Shown: positions 34,858 to 43,320 of the stretch, piece by piece | Numbering within the stretch: position 1 is the stretch's first letter | Layout: every line of letters begins with the position of its first letter | NCBI GenBank assembly: GCA_963711035.1 | Contig: CAVQCN010000003.1 | Span: 682,001 to 746,000, forward strand | Origin: WHTK01 sp963711035 | GTDB lineage: Bacteria; Chloroflexota; Dehalococcoidia; DSTF01; WHTK01 | Direction of reading: 5' to 3' | DNA: 64,000 bases | Program-made: the position numbers and the translations under genes | The notes under the pieces: model-generated | Database searches by the model: none | What the model saw: only the letters and a program-made list of their open reading frames with translations | What the model was told of the DNA's origin: nothing

Positions 34858-35793
34858 CTAGTGGCCCATGATCTCGTCGATCGCGGTCATGTCCTCATCC
34901 GTCAGCTTCCAGTCGGCGGAGCGGGCGTTCTCGGTAACCTGCTCGGGCCGCGTGGCGCCGGCGATGACGCTGGGGACGTAGGGCTTGCTGGCCAGCCAAC
35001 TCATCGCCAGCTCGACCATCGAGTGGCCGCGCTCCTGCGCGAACGACTCCAGCTTCGTCAGCATGTCGAAGTTGGCGTCGTTGACCCAACGTCCGGCCAT
35101 GGGGCCGCTGGAGAGGCGGGCGCCCTCCGGGCCGGGCTGACCGGGACGGTACTTGCCGGTGAGGAAGCCGCTGGCCAGGGGGAAGAACGGGATGAGGCCG
35201 ATGTTGTACTTCTCGCAGACGGTGGTGAGGTCCGGCTCCACACCGCGCGCCAGCAGGCTGTACTCATTCTGGGCGCTGACGTAGGGCGTGAAGTTATGCG
35301 TCTTCGCCGCCCAGTCCGCCTCGACGACCTGCCAGGCAGTGTAGTTGCTGCTGCCGATGTAGCGCACCTTGCCGGAGCGCACCAGGTCCTCGAGGGCGCG
35401 CAGCGTCTCTTCGATCGGCGTGCGCGGGTCGGGGCGGTGCATCTGGTAGAGGTCGATGTAGTCCGTGTCGAGGCGGCGCAGGCAGTCCTCGACGGCGTCC
35501 ATGATGTACTTGCGGGAGGCGCCGGACCAGTACGGGCCCTCGCCCATCGGCGAGAACGACTTGGTGGCGAGGACGATGTTGCGGCGGTGCGGCTTGATCG
35601 CCGGGCCCATGAACTCTTCCGACTTGCCGCGGCCGTAGACGTCTGCGGTGTCGAAGAAGGTGATGCCCTCCTCGACGGCCTGGTTGATCACGGCGGCGGT
35701 GCCGGCCGCGTCCAGGCGCATGCCGAAGTTGTTGCAGCCGAGGCCTACGACCGAGACCTGCAAGCCGGAATTACCGAGATACCTGTACTCCAT
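34858..35793 (-). CDS. Aldo/keto reductase
   Basis: A 311-residue NADPH-dependent TIM-barrel oxidoreductase. The catalytic Asp and Tyr are in FFDTADVYGRGKSEEF, the Lys in IVLATKSF and the His in YQMHRPDPRTPI. The sequence YRYLGNSGLQVSVVGLGCNN at the N-terminus is typical of the YajO/voltage-gated beta-subunit-like group. The substrate is unknown, probably a carbonyl compound. It is preceded by a TATAAT overlapped by a palindrome at 35842-35858. Confidence 0.9.
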   Translation of the reverse strand: MEYRYLGNSGLQVSVVGLGCNNFGMRLDAAGTAAVINQAVEEGITFFDTADVYGRGKSEEFMGPAIKPHRRNIVLATKSFSPMGEGPYWSGASRKYIMDAVEDCLRRLDTDYIDLYQMHRPDPRTPIEETLRALEDLVRSGKVRYIGSSNYTAWQVVEADWAAKTHNFTPYVSAQNEYSLLARGVEPDLTTVCEKYNIGLIPFFPLASGFLTGKYRPGQPGPEGARLSSGPMAGRWVNDANFDMLTKLESFAQERGHSMVELAMSWLASKPYVPSVIAGATRPEQVTENARSADWKLTDEDMTAIDEIMGH

Positions 35794-35841
35794 TACGAGA
35801 CCTTTCTCTGTTCAAAGCTGGGGATAATCCAAACGCCGAAC

Positions 35842-35858
35842 ATTATACCGTGCGGTAT
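35842..35858 (-). promoter_or_regulatory. -10 element with overlapping palindromic operator for the AKR gene
   Basis: On the minus strand a perfect TATAAT (35847-35842) overlaps the palindrome ATACCG-TG-CGGTAT (35845-35858). The arms resemble TetR-type operator half-sites. No convincing -35 is seen. It lies about 50 bases before the AKR start. Confidence 0.45.
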
Positions 35859-35873
35859 CCGTTCGAGTGACCT

Positions 35874-36707
35874 CTAGCGGCTCATGTTGCGGTAGCGGCT
35901 TACCGCCAGCGGCCCGAAGATCACGAGGATGATGCCGACCCAGATCAGGGTCAGGATCACGGGGTGGTCGGCCGGGAAGCCGGAAGTCGCGAAGGGGTTG
36001 GGGTTGCCCCAGAGGTCGCGTAGCGACGCGGTCAGCACACTCACCGGGTTCCACTCCGCGATCGTGTCCAGGGGCCGCGGCAGCGTGGTTGGCGGCACGA
36101 AGACGTTCGACAGGAACGTCAGCGGCAGAACGACGGTGAAGCCGATCTGCTGCGCCACCTCCACCGCCGGCACGGCCGTGCCGAGCCAGATGCCGATCCA
36201 CGACATCGCGAAGGTGAAGACAACGAGCAGGCCGACGCCGGCGAGAAGCTGCACAACGCCTGTGTGAATGGTCCAGCCAACGATGAGACCAGTGATCATC
36301 AACACGATGAGGATGCCGGTCTGGTAGATGGCGTCCGAGAGTGCGCGGCCGGACAACACCGCCGATCGCGCCATCGGCAGGGAGCGGAAGCGGTCCATGA
36401 TGCCCTTGTTGATGTCGTCGCAGATGCCGACGGCGGTGGTGACGGCCGCGAAGGCAATCGTCTGAGCGAAGATGCCGGGCAGCAAGAATTCACGATAGGA
36501 GCCGCCGCCGGGCAGCGGGATGGCGCCGCCGAACACGAACGAGAAGAGCACCACGAACATGATCGACTGCATGACGGCGAAGATCGCCAGCTCCGGGATG
36601 CGCGGGATGCGCTTGAGGTTGCGCCAGGCGATGATCAGGCCGTCGCGGATCGGGGTCGAAGTGACGCGCTCCCCCTGCGCGGGCGCGGCGGTGGTCCCTG
36701 TGGTCAT
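35874..36707 (-). CDS. ABC-2 type exporter permease (DrrB-like)
   Basis: A 277-residue membrane subunit with about six transmembrane helices. The central family block SYREFLLPGIFAQTIAFAAV and the later PLTFLSNVFVPPTTLPRPLD, with AEWNPVS following, are hallmarks of DrrB/ABC-2 permeases. It starts within the stop of the ATPase gene (ATGA), so it is co-translated. The pair probably exports a hydrophobic drug or lipid; the substrate is unknown. Confidence 0.92.
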   Translation of the reverse strand: MTTGTTAAPAQGERVTSTPIRDGLIIAWRNLKRIPRIPELAIFAVMQSIMFVVLFSFVFGGAIPLPGGGSYREFLLPGIFAQTIAFAAVTTAVGICDDINKGIMDRFRSLPMARSAVLSGRALSDAIYQTGILIVLMITGLIVGWTIHTGVVQLLAGVGLLVVFTFAMSWIGIWLGTAVPAVEVAQQIGFTVVLPLTFLSNVFVPPTTLPRPLDTIAEWNPVSVLTASLRDLWGNPNPFATSGFPADHPVILTLIWVGIILVIFGPLAVSRYRNMSR

Positions 36708-37693
36708 TCGGGCCTCCTAGCCGGCGACGCACCGTCCTGCTCCTCGGTCGAGACGTGGCCGGTGAGCGACAGGAAGACGTCATCGAGGGTGGGCCGCCTG
36801 AGTCCTATGTCGTCGATGGCGATGCCCGCCTCGTCGAGGCCGCGAATCACCCGGATCAGCGACTGGGCGCCGTCCTTCGCCGGTATCGTCAGCCGGCTGG
36901 CTTCCGCCTCGATCACCGGCTCGGCGTCTCCTTCATGACGCAGCACCTCGGCGACTGCGGCGAGATCGGCGTCGTGAGGCACGTCGACCTCGATGCGCTC
37001 TCCGCCGACGCTTCGTTTCAGCTCCGTCGCCGTGCCGTGGGCGATGATCTTGCCGTGATCGACGACGGCAATACGGTCGGCCAGCTCATCCGCCTCTTCA
37101 AGGTACTGGGTGGTGAGGAGCAGCGTCGTGCCGGACTCGACCAGCCCCCGGATGACACCCCAGAGGCTGAGACGGCTGCGTGGGTCGAGACCCGTAGTCG
37201 GCTCGTCCAGGAAAAGGAGGCGGGGCTCGCCGATCAGAGCGCTGGCGAGGTCGAGACGGCGCCTCATGCCGCCGGAATAGGTTTTTACGGTACGCTCCGC
37301 CGCATCGGTGAGCTCGAATTGCTCCAGTAGCTCCGCGGCTCGGCTATTCGCAGTCGCCGACGGTAGCTGGTACAGCCGACCGAACATGGAGAGGTTCTCT
37401 CGCCCCGTCAGGTTCTCGTCGACGGCGGCGTATTGGCCGGAGAGGCCGATGACGGAGCGCAGCTTCGCGGCCTCGTGCACGACGTCGAAACCGGCGACCG
37501 TCGCGTGACCGGCGTCCGGCCGCAACAGGGTCGAGAGGATGCGGACGGTCGTCGTCTTACCGGCGCCGTTCGGCCCGAGCAGGCCCAGCACGGTCCCTTC
37601 CTCAACATCGAGATCGAGGCCGTCGAGGGCGCGCACATTGGCTTTGCCGGACCGGTACAGCTTGACCAGCCCCTCTGCAGTGATTGCTTTCAT
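36704..37693 (-). CDS. ABC transporter ATP-binding protein (DrrA-like)
   Basis: A 329-residue ATPase. Walker A is GLLGPNGAGKTTTVRIL, the signature YSGGMRRRLDLASAL, and Walker B RLLFLDEPTTGLDPRSR, followed by the H-loop region (LLTTQYLEEADEL). The C-terminal 100-residue extension (SVGGERIEVDVPHDADL...) is the DrrA-type domain. It powers the adjacent permease. No regulator gene is next to it. The 204 bases upstream, to the Rel gene end, contain no gene. Confidence 0.95.
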   Translation of the reverse strand: MKAITAEGLVKLYRSGKANVRALDGLDLDVEEGTVLGLLGPNGAGKTTTVRILSTLLRPDAGHATVAGFDVVHEAAKLRSVIGLSGQYAAVDENLTGRENLSMFGRLYQLPSATANSRAAELLEQFELTDAAERTVKTYSGGMRRRLDLASALIGEPRLLFLDEPTTGLDPRSRLSLWGVIRGLVESGTTLLLTTQYLEEADELADRIAVVDHGKIIAHGTATELKRSVGGERIEVDVPHDADLAAVAEVLRHEGDAEPVIEAEASRLTIPAKDGAQSLIRVIRGLDEAGIAIDDIGLRRPTLDDVFLSLTGHVSTEEQDGASPARRPE

Positions 37694-37897
37694 GTTCTCT
37701 CAATCAGGTGACGGCTCGCGGGCCGTTCCCTGCGTTCCTGCTTCAGAACATGCTATCGGATCTGGCTCAAGAAGGCATGTCTTTCGGGCGAAAGGAACTA
37801 TCAGTACTGACAATACCTGCCATTTAATTCCATGCGTCCAGGTCGCTATCGTAACAAGGCGCGACCGATGCTAGTCGAATCCGGGCGTGCACGCGGG

Positions 37898-40099
37898 TCA
37901 GGCGATCTCGCGGGTACCTTCCGTGACGCGCGAGACGCTGAAGATGCCGTAGACGCCCTCCATCTTGCCCAGGAGGCGCGAGAGCTGCTCGACGCCCGTC
38001 GTCTCCACCGTGATCGAGACGGTGACTGTCTGGTCGTCGTGCTCGTGGGTCTGGACGGCCTGCATGTTCACCTTCTCGTCGGCAATGATCGTGCTGAGGT
38101 CGCGCAGCAGGCCGACGCGATCCCACGCCTCCACCTTGAGCGAGACGGGGAAGAGCTGGCCCCGCTGACCCCACTGCACGTCGACCAGGCGCTCGTTCTC
38201 GCTGCTGTTCATGACGTTCGGGCAGTCGGCGCGGTGCACGGTCACGCCGCGGGAGCGCGTCACGTAACCGGTGATGGCGTCGCCGGGCACCGGTGAGCAG
38301 CAGCGCGCGATCTGGGTGAGTACGTCGCGCGTGCCCATGACGTGGATGGCGCCGCTATAGTCCTGCGGCCGGGTCGACGGGGCGGTCGACGGCGCATGCT
38401 CGTCCGGCTCCGCCTTGTGCGTGAGGAGGGCGATGCGGCCGGCGACCTGGTTGAGGCTGATACCGCCGAAACCGACGGCAGCGTAGAGGTCGTCGGTGTT
38501 GTCGTACTTGAACCAGCGCACCAGTTCTGCGAGGTGCTCCTGCGGGTTCTCTCCCAGGCGCTTGATCTCGCGCTCCAGCATCTCCTTGCCGCGTATGACG
38601 TTCTCGTCGCGCTCCTGGCGCTTGAACCACTGCCGGATCTTGGAGCGCGCGTTGCCGGTGCGGATGTAGCCCAGGTTTGGGTTGAGCCAGTCGCGTGAGG
38701 GGCCGCGGCTGCTGCGGCTGGTGACGATCTCGACGACGTCGCCGTTCTGCAGCTTGTACGTGAGCGGCACGAGACGCCCGTTGACGCGTGCGCCGACAGC
38801 ATGGAAGCCGACGTCCGTGTGAATACGGAACGCGAAGTCGATCGGCGTGGCGCCGGCCGGGAGGTCCTTAATCTCACCCTTGGGCGAAAAGACGAAGACC
38901 TGATCGCGGAAGAGGTCCGTCTTGATGTACTCGACGAACTCGTCCGCCTCCGCCGTCTCGCGCTGCCACTCGAGCAGCTGCCGCAGCCACGCGATGCGCT
39001 CCTCGAAGACGCGGTCGTGGCGGCCGCCTTCCTTGTAGCGCCAGTGCGCCGCAACCCCGTACTCGGCGGTGTGGTGCATGTCGTTGGTGCGGATCTGCAC
39101 CTCCAACGGACGGGCGCCGGGGCCCATCACGGTCGTGTGCAGCGACTGGTAGAAGTTTTCGCGCGGGTTGGCGATGTAGTCGTCGAAGAGGCCGGGCAGG
39201 GGCCGCCACAGCCCGTGCACGATGCCGAGGGCGTGATAGCAGTCGGCGACGGAGTCGACCAGGACGCGGATCGCCAGCAGGTCGTAGATGTCGTTGAACG
39301 ACTTGCCCATCTCGGCGTACTTCAGCATCTTCTGGTGAATGCTGTACGTGTTCTTGGCGCGACCGGAGAGCTCCGCCTGGATTCCCTGACGCGTGAGTTC
39401 ATAGCGCAGCAGCTTCGTGACCTGCTCGACATAGCGCTCCCGGCTCTCAAGGCTGGCAGCGAGCAGACTCGTGATCGTTTCGTATGCCTCGGGCTCCAGG
39501 TACTGGAAGGAGAGGTCTTCCAGCTCGTGTGCGATCTGGCCGAGGCCGAGGCGATGCGCGAGCGGCGCGTAGATGTCCATGGTCTCGCGAGCGATGCGCA
39601 CCTGCTTGCGGCGCGGCAACACGTCCAGGGTGCGCATGTTATGCAGGCGATCGGCGAGCTTGATGATGACGACTCGGATGTCCTCGGCCATCGCCATGAA
39701 CATCTTGCGCAGGTTATCGGCCTGGCTGCCCTCGTCGAAGCGCGGCTCTTCCTGGCGCAGTAGCGTGATGCGGTTCAGCTTGGTGACGCCCTCGACCATG
39801 CTGGCCACGTCCTCGCCGAAGCGCTCGGCGATCTGGTCGCGTGTCACGCCGCAGTCCTCGATGACGTCGTGCAGCAGGGCAGCGGCGATGGCCGCGCCGT
39901 CGAGGTGCATGTCCGCGACCGTCAGGGCTGCATCGATGGGGTGGACGATGTACGGGTCGCCGGAGTCGCGCTGCTGGCCGGCGTGGCAGTTGGTTGCGAA
40001 ATCGTAGGCTTCTTCGATGAGACGGGCGCGCTCAGGGGGAATCGCCTCGCCGGCGCGAGCGAGCACTTCGGCAGCGCTGGGTACGGCTGTCTCGGGCAT
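37898..40099 (-). CDS. rel: Bifunctional (p)ppGpp synthase/hydrolase (Rel/SpoT)
   Basis: A 733-residue stringent-response enzyme. In order: HD hydrolase domain with HPIDAALTVADMHLD and LLHDVIEDCG (about residue 76) and LADRLHNMRTL; synthetase domain with DIYDLLAIRVLVDSVADCYH, YHALGIVHGLWRPLPG and EVQIRTNDMHHTAEYGVAAHW; TGS domain (VFSPKGEIKDLPAGATPIDF); a zinc-finger-like region (QIARCCSPVPGDAITGYVT); and a C-terminal ACT domain. Both catalytic halves look intact, so it should make and degrade (p)ppGpp. Confidence 0.96.
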   Translation of the reverse strand: MPETAVPSAAEVLARAGEAIPPERARLIEEAYDFATNCHAGQQRDSGDPYIVHPIDAALTVADMHLDGAAIAAALLHDVIEDCGVTRDQIAERFGEDVASMVEGVTKLNRITLLRQEEPRFDEGSQADNLRKMFMAMAEDIRVVIIKLADRLHNMRTLDVLPRRKQVRIARETMDIYAPLAHRLGLGQIAHELEDLSFQYLEPEAYETITSLLAASLESRERYVEQVTKLLRYELTRQGIQAELSGRAKNTYSIHQKMLKYAEMGKSFNDIYDLLAIRVLVDSVADCYHALGIVHGLWRPLPGLFDDYIANPRENFYQSLHTTVMGPGARPLEVQIRTNDMHHTAEYGVAAHWRYKEGGRHDRVFEERIAWLRQLLEWQRETAEADEFVEYIKTDLFRDQVFVFSPKGEIKDLPAGATPIDFAFRIHTDVGFHAVGARVNGRLVPLTYKLQNGDVVEIVTSRSSRGPSRDWLNPNLGYIRTGNARSKIRQWFKRQERDENVIRGKEMLEREIKRLGENPQEHLAELVRWFKYDNTDDLYAAVGFGGISLNQVAGRIALLTHKAEPDEHAPSTAPSTRPQDYSGAIHVMGTRDVLTQIARCCSPVPGDAITGYVTRSRGVTVHRADCPNVMNSSENERLVDVQWGQRGQLFPVSLKVEAWDRVGLLRDLSTIIADEKVNMQAVQTHEHDDQTVTVSITVETTGVEQLSRLLGKMEGVYGIFSVSRVTEGTREIA

Positions 40100-40270
40100 A
40101 GTTAATGTTTACGTACTCTAGCACACAAGGTGGAGGACGCTGAGTCTTCGCGCAGTGTCGGTGGAATCGCGCAAATCTGCAGAATCAATCGGGGTTTCCC
40201 TGATCCGCCGCACGATTTATAGTAAGGGCGTCTGGAAGACGAAAAAAAGACGCGAGGCAGGGACGTCTCG

Positions 40271-40726
40271 GTGTATCACTTGGTACTGATCGCGCTCACG
40301 CTGGTGGTGCTTTTCCTCGGGTGGCAGTTGATTCAGGCTACGCCACGCGTCGTCCAGATGGTCTTGCCGGGCGGTATTACGAGGATCGTCGGGTACTTCC
40401 TCATCTTCACCGGCACTGTCGGCGGTATTTTCACGCCGTACGAGGGCGTCGGCGCCACCGGGCTGATCGCCTGTTTCATGATGATGATTGTCGGACTCTG
40501 GTTCCTGCTGGCACCGACCTCTGGACTGCGCGGCACCTACCGCGACGACCAGATGCTGAAGCGCATCTTCGCCATGATGGCCGTCATGTTCGCCGTGATG
40601 ATCGGGGCCGTGTATCTCGGCCCGTCGCGCATGCAGATCGTTGCCATCCTGGACCTGGTGCTCGTCACAGCTGGTTTCTGGCTGACGACCAACTTCCTGA
40701 GTCAGATCGACAACGGTCGCTTGTAA
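40271..40726 (+). CDS. Integral membrane protein of unknown function
   Basis: A 151-residue protein, nearly all membrane: helices at about residues 3-20, 37-52, 60-80, 98-117 and 124-142 with short polar loops (SGLRGTYRDDQMLKRIF). I do not recognise it. GTG 40271 is the start. A possible -10 (TATAGT, 40218-40223) lies upstream. It precedes the SPT-like gene by about 130 bases on the same strand, so co-expression is possible. Confidence 0.65.
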   Translation: MYHLVLIALTLVVLFLGWQLIQATPRVVQMVLPGGITRIVGYFLIFTGTVGGIFTPYEGVGATGLIACFMMMIVGLWFLLAPTSGLRGTYRDDQMLKRIFAMMAVMFAVMIGAVYLGPSRMQIVAILDLVLVTAGFWLTTNFLSQIDNGRL

Positions 40727-40855
40727 GCACGGTTTCCGGTTTGTCGATTCTTGTTGACAACGCGGAGAAGCGCGTGTTACATGCTATCGAACTCGGCCGA
40801 CTCCCACGCCGGCGACGGTCTAACCGCGGCCGTTCTGCCGAGAAAGGATTGAGCA

Positions 40856-42136
40856 CTGGCTTCCGACACGAGACCCCTCGCAGAAGAAGAGTTCCCCTCT
40901 ACCGTCAACATTGACGCTCTGAGCCTGGATGGCTACGACGACGCCTCCAGCCGTGACATCTTCGGCAAAGCGCGCGCCTTCACGCTGGTGCGCCAGGCCA
41001 AGGCCTTCGGTCTGTATCCCTTCTACAAGCCGCTCGATAACAACGAAGGGCCTGAAGCCGTCGTCGACGGCAAGCGGGTCATTATGCTCGGCTCCAACAA
41101 CTACCTCGGCCTGACCCGCCATCCGCGCGTCATCAAGGCCGCCCGTGACGCTGTCGAGCAGTACGGCACCTCCATGACCGGCTCCCGGTTCCTCAACGGC
41201 TCCACCAAGCTGCATGAGCGCCTGGAGGAACTGCTGGCGACCTTCTTCGGCACCGAGGCCTGCGTCACCTTCACGACGGGCTACCAGGCGAACCTGGGCG
41301 CGATCTCGGCGCTCGTGAACCGCCGCGCCGCGGTCGTCATCGACAAATCGGACCACGCCAGCATCTACGACGCCTGCCGCCTCTCCGACGGCGAGATGTT
41401 CCGCTTCGTCCACAACGACATCGAGCAACTGGATCAGCTGTTGGCGCGCATCACGACCGAGAAGGCAGCGATGGTCGTCGTTGACGGCGTGTACAGCATG
41501 GGCGGGGATCTGGCGCCGCTGCCGCAGATCATCGAGGTCTGCCAGCGCTACGGCGCCCGCCTGCTCGTGGACGACGCGCACGCGGTCGGCGTCATCGGCA
41601 AGGGCGGACGAGGCACGGCCAGCCACTTCGGCGTCGAAGACAAGGTCGACGTCACGGTGGGTACCTTCTCGAAGTCGCTAGCCTCGATCGGTGGCTTCGT
41701 CTGCTGTCCAGACGACGTCGCCGAGTGGATCAAGCACTTCGCGCGGCCTGGTGTCTTCAGCGCCAGCCTGCCGCCTGCCTCCGTTGTCGCTGCGACCACG
41801 GCACTCGAGGTCCTCATGGAGGAACCTGAGCTGGTGGATCGCCTGCGCGAAAACGGCCGCCGTCTACGAGCCGGGCTCGGCGCGGCCGGCTTCGACATCG
41901 GCCAGAGCGAGACGCCCATCGTCCCGATCGTGATCGGTGACGAGGTGAAGATGGTGACGTTCTGGAAGGACCTGCTGGCCAACGGCGTTTACACGAACGC
42001 CGTCATCTTCCCGGCGGTGCCGCGCGGCGCGGGTATCCTGCGCACCAGCGCAATGGCCACGCATAGCCCCGAGCAGATCGACCGAGCTGTTTCCGTCATG
42101 GCCGAGTTGGGCCGCAAGCACAAGCTGATCGACTAG
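40856..42136 (+). CDS. Alpha-oxoamine synthase, serine palmitoyltransferase-like; probable CTG start
   Basis: A 426-residue PLP enzyme of the AOS family (SPT, KBL, BioF), which condense an amino acid with an acyl-CoA. The PLP Lys is K273 in GTFSKSLASIGGF; the TFSKS wording is that of serine palmitoyltransferases, while KBL/BioF proteins usually have T-x-GKALG. TGSRFLNGSTKLHERLEELL, HNDIEQLDQLLARI and VFSASLPPASVVAATTA also fit. Family-type sequence (SSRDIFGKARAFTLVRQ) lies before the first GTG (40988); the frame opens at 40853 and has no ATG, GTG or TTG, but CTG 40856 follows AAAGGA by 7 bases. The next two genes suggest ceramide synthesis. Confidence 0.85.
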   Translation: MASDTRPLAEEEFPSTVNIDALSLDGYDDASSRDIFGKARAFTLVRQAKAFGLYPFYKPLDNNEGPEAVVDGKRVIMLGSNNYLGLTRHPRVIKAARDAVEQYGTSMTGSRFLNGSTKLHERLEELLATFFGTEACVTFTTGYQANLGAISALVNRRAAVVIDKSDHASIYDACRLSDGEMFRFVHNDIEQLDQLLARITTEKAAMVVVDGVYSMGGDLAPLPQIIEVCQRYGARLLVDDAHAVGVIGKGGRGTASHFGVEDKVDVTVGTFSKSLASIGGFVCCPDDVAEWIKHFARPGVFSASLPPASVVAATTALEVLMEEPELVDRLRENGRRLRAGLGAAGFDIGQSETPIVPIVIGDEVKMVTFWKDLLANGVYTNAVIFPAVPRGAGILRTSAMATHSPEQIDRAVSVMAELGRKHKLID

Positions 42137-42165
42137 ATCCGCCCGTTCGTCGGAGAGGACGAAGC

Positions 42166-43311
42166 ATGGAAACCTCTGCGGCAACGCGGGTCGAAGTTAC
42201 GCCTGTCGCCTCCAAGCGCGACCGAGAGCTGTTCCTGCGCCTGCCCTGGGCCATCTACAAAGGCGACACGAACTGGGTACCGAACCTGCTCATGCTGCAG
42301 CGCGAGGTGATCGACCGCAAGAAGAACCCCTTCTTCGACCACGGCGACGCTGAGCTCTTCTTGGCGCGACGCGACGGCAAGGTCGTCGGCCGCATCAGCG
42401 CCCAGATCGACGAGCGCCAGAACGAGTTTCACCACGAGAAGACGGGCTACTTCGGCTTCTTCGAGGCCGTAGAGGACGCCGGCGTAGCGCAGGCGCTGCT
42501 CTCCACGGCGGAGGGCTGGCTGCGCGACAAAGGCATGGAAACGTCGCGTGGGCCTTTCAACTTCAGCATCGACGAAGAGCTGGGGACGCTCATCGAAGGC
42601 TTTGACATGCCGCCCATGATCCAGATGACCTATGCGCCGCCATACTACGGCCCGCTGATCGAGGGCGCCGGCTACGGCAAGGCGATGGACCTGCTGGCCT
42701 ACCGCTGGGAGATGGGCGACCCGCCGGAGCGCATGATGGAGGCGGTCGAGAAGACCCGCGCAGTGCCGGGCCTGACCGTGCGTCCGATCAAGATGCGCAA
42801 GCTGAACGAGGAAGTCGACATCCTGCTCGACATCTACAAGGAGAGCTGGCAGGACAACTGGGGCTACGTCGACGTCTCACAGCGGGCGGCGCGCAAGCTG
42901 GCATCCGACCTGCGCCTGATCGCAGATCCCAGGGTCGTGCAAATCGCGGAGATGGACGGCGAACCGGCGGGCATGATCGTCGGCATCCCCAACCTCAACG
43001 AAGCGATTCGCGACTTCAACGGCTTCATCGATCCCTGGAAGGCGCTGAAGCTGCTCTGGCGCCTGAAGATCCGCGGCGTCGAGACCGGCCGCATCCTCCT
43101 GTTCGGCGTTAAACCAAAGTTCCGCACGCGACAGCTCGTCGGCCTGCCGTTCCGCCTCCTCTACGAGCTCTATATGGGCGCCCAGAAGGGGCGCTACAAG
43201 TGGTGCGAAGAGTCCTGGATCCTCGAGAACAACAGCCGCCTCAACGCTCTCATGCCATACTGGAACGCGTACGTCTACAAACGCTATCGCCTGTACGAAA
43301 AGCCCCTCTAA
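42166..43311 (+). CDS. GNAT-related acyltransferase, candidate bacterial ceramide synthase
   Basis: A 381-residue protein with two GNAT-like halves. The N-terminal block DRELFLRLPWAIYKGDTNWV and FFDHGDAELFLARRDGKVVG, then GYFGFFEAVEDAGVAQALLS, GMETSRGPFNFSIDEELGTL and PPMIQMTYAPPYYGPLIEGA, is a widespread uncharacterised family. Caulobacter bCerS is, to my knowledge, of this general type. Position directly after the SPT-like gene (29 bases) supports N-acylation of a long-chain base. If the neighbours mislead, it may be another acyltransferase. GGAGAGG precedes the ATG. Confidence 0.75.
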   Translation: METSAATRVEVTPVASKRDRELFLRLPWAIYKGDTNWVPNLLMLQREVIDRKKNPFFDHGDAELFLARRDGKVVGRISAQIDERQNEFHHEKTGYFGFFEAVEDAGVAQALLSTAEGWLRDKGMETSRGPFNFSIDEELGTLIEGFDMPPMIQMTYAPPYYGPLIEGAGYGKAMDLLAYRWEMGDPPERMMEAVEKTRAVPGLTVRPIKMRKLNEEVDILLDIYKESWQDNWGYVDVSQRAARKLASDLRLIADPRVVQIAEMDGEPAGMIVGIPNLNEAIRDFNGFIDPWKALKLLWRLKIRGVETGRILLFGVKPKFRTRQLVGLPFRLLYELYMGAQKGRYKWCEESWILENNSRLNALMPYWNAYVYKRYRLYEKPL

Positions 43312-43320
43312 ACTGCCTTC

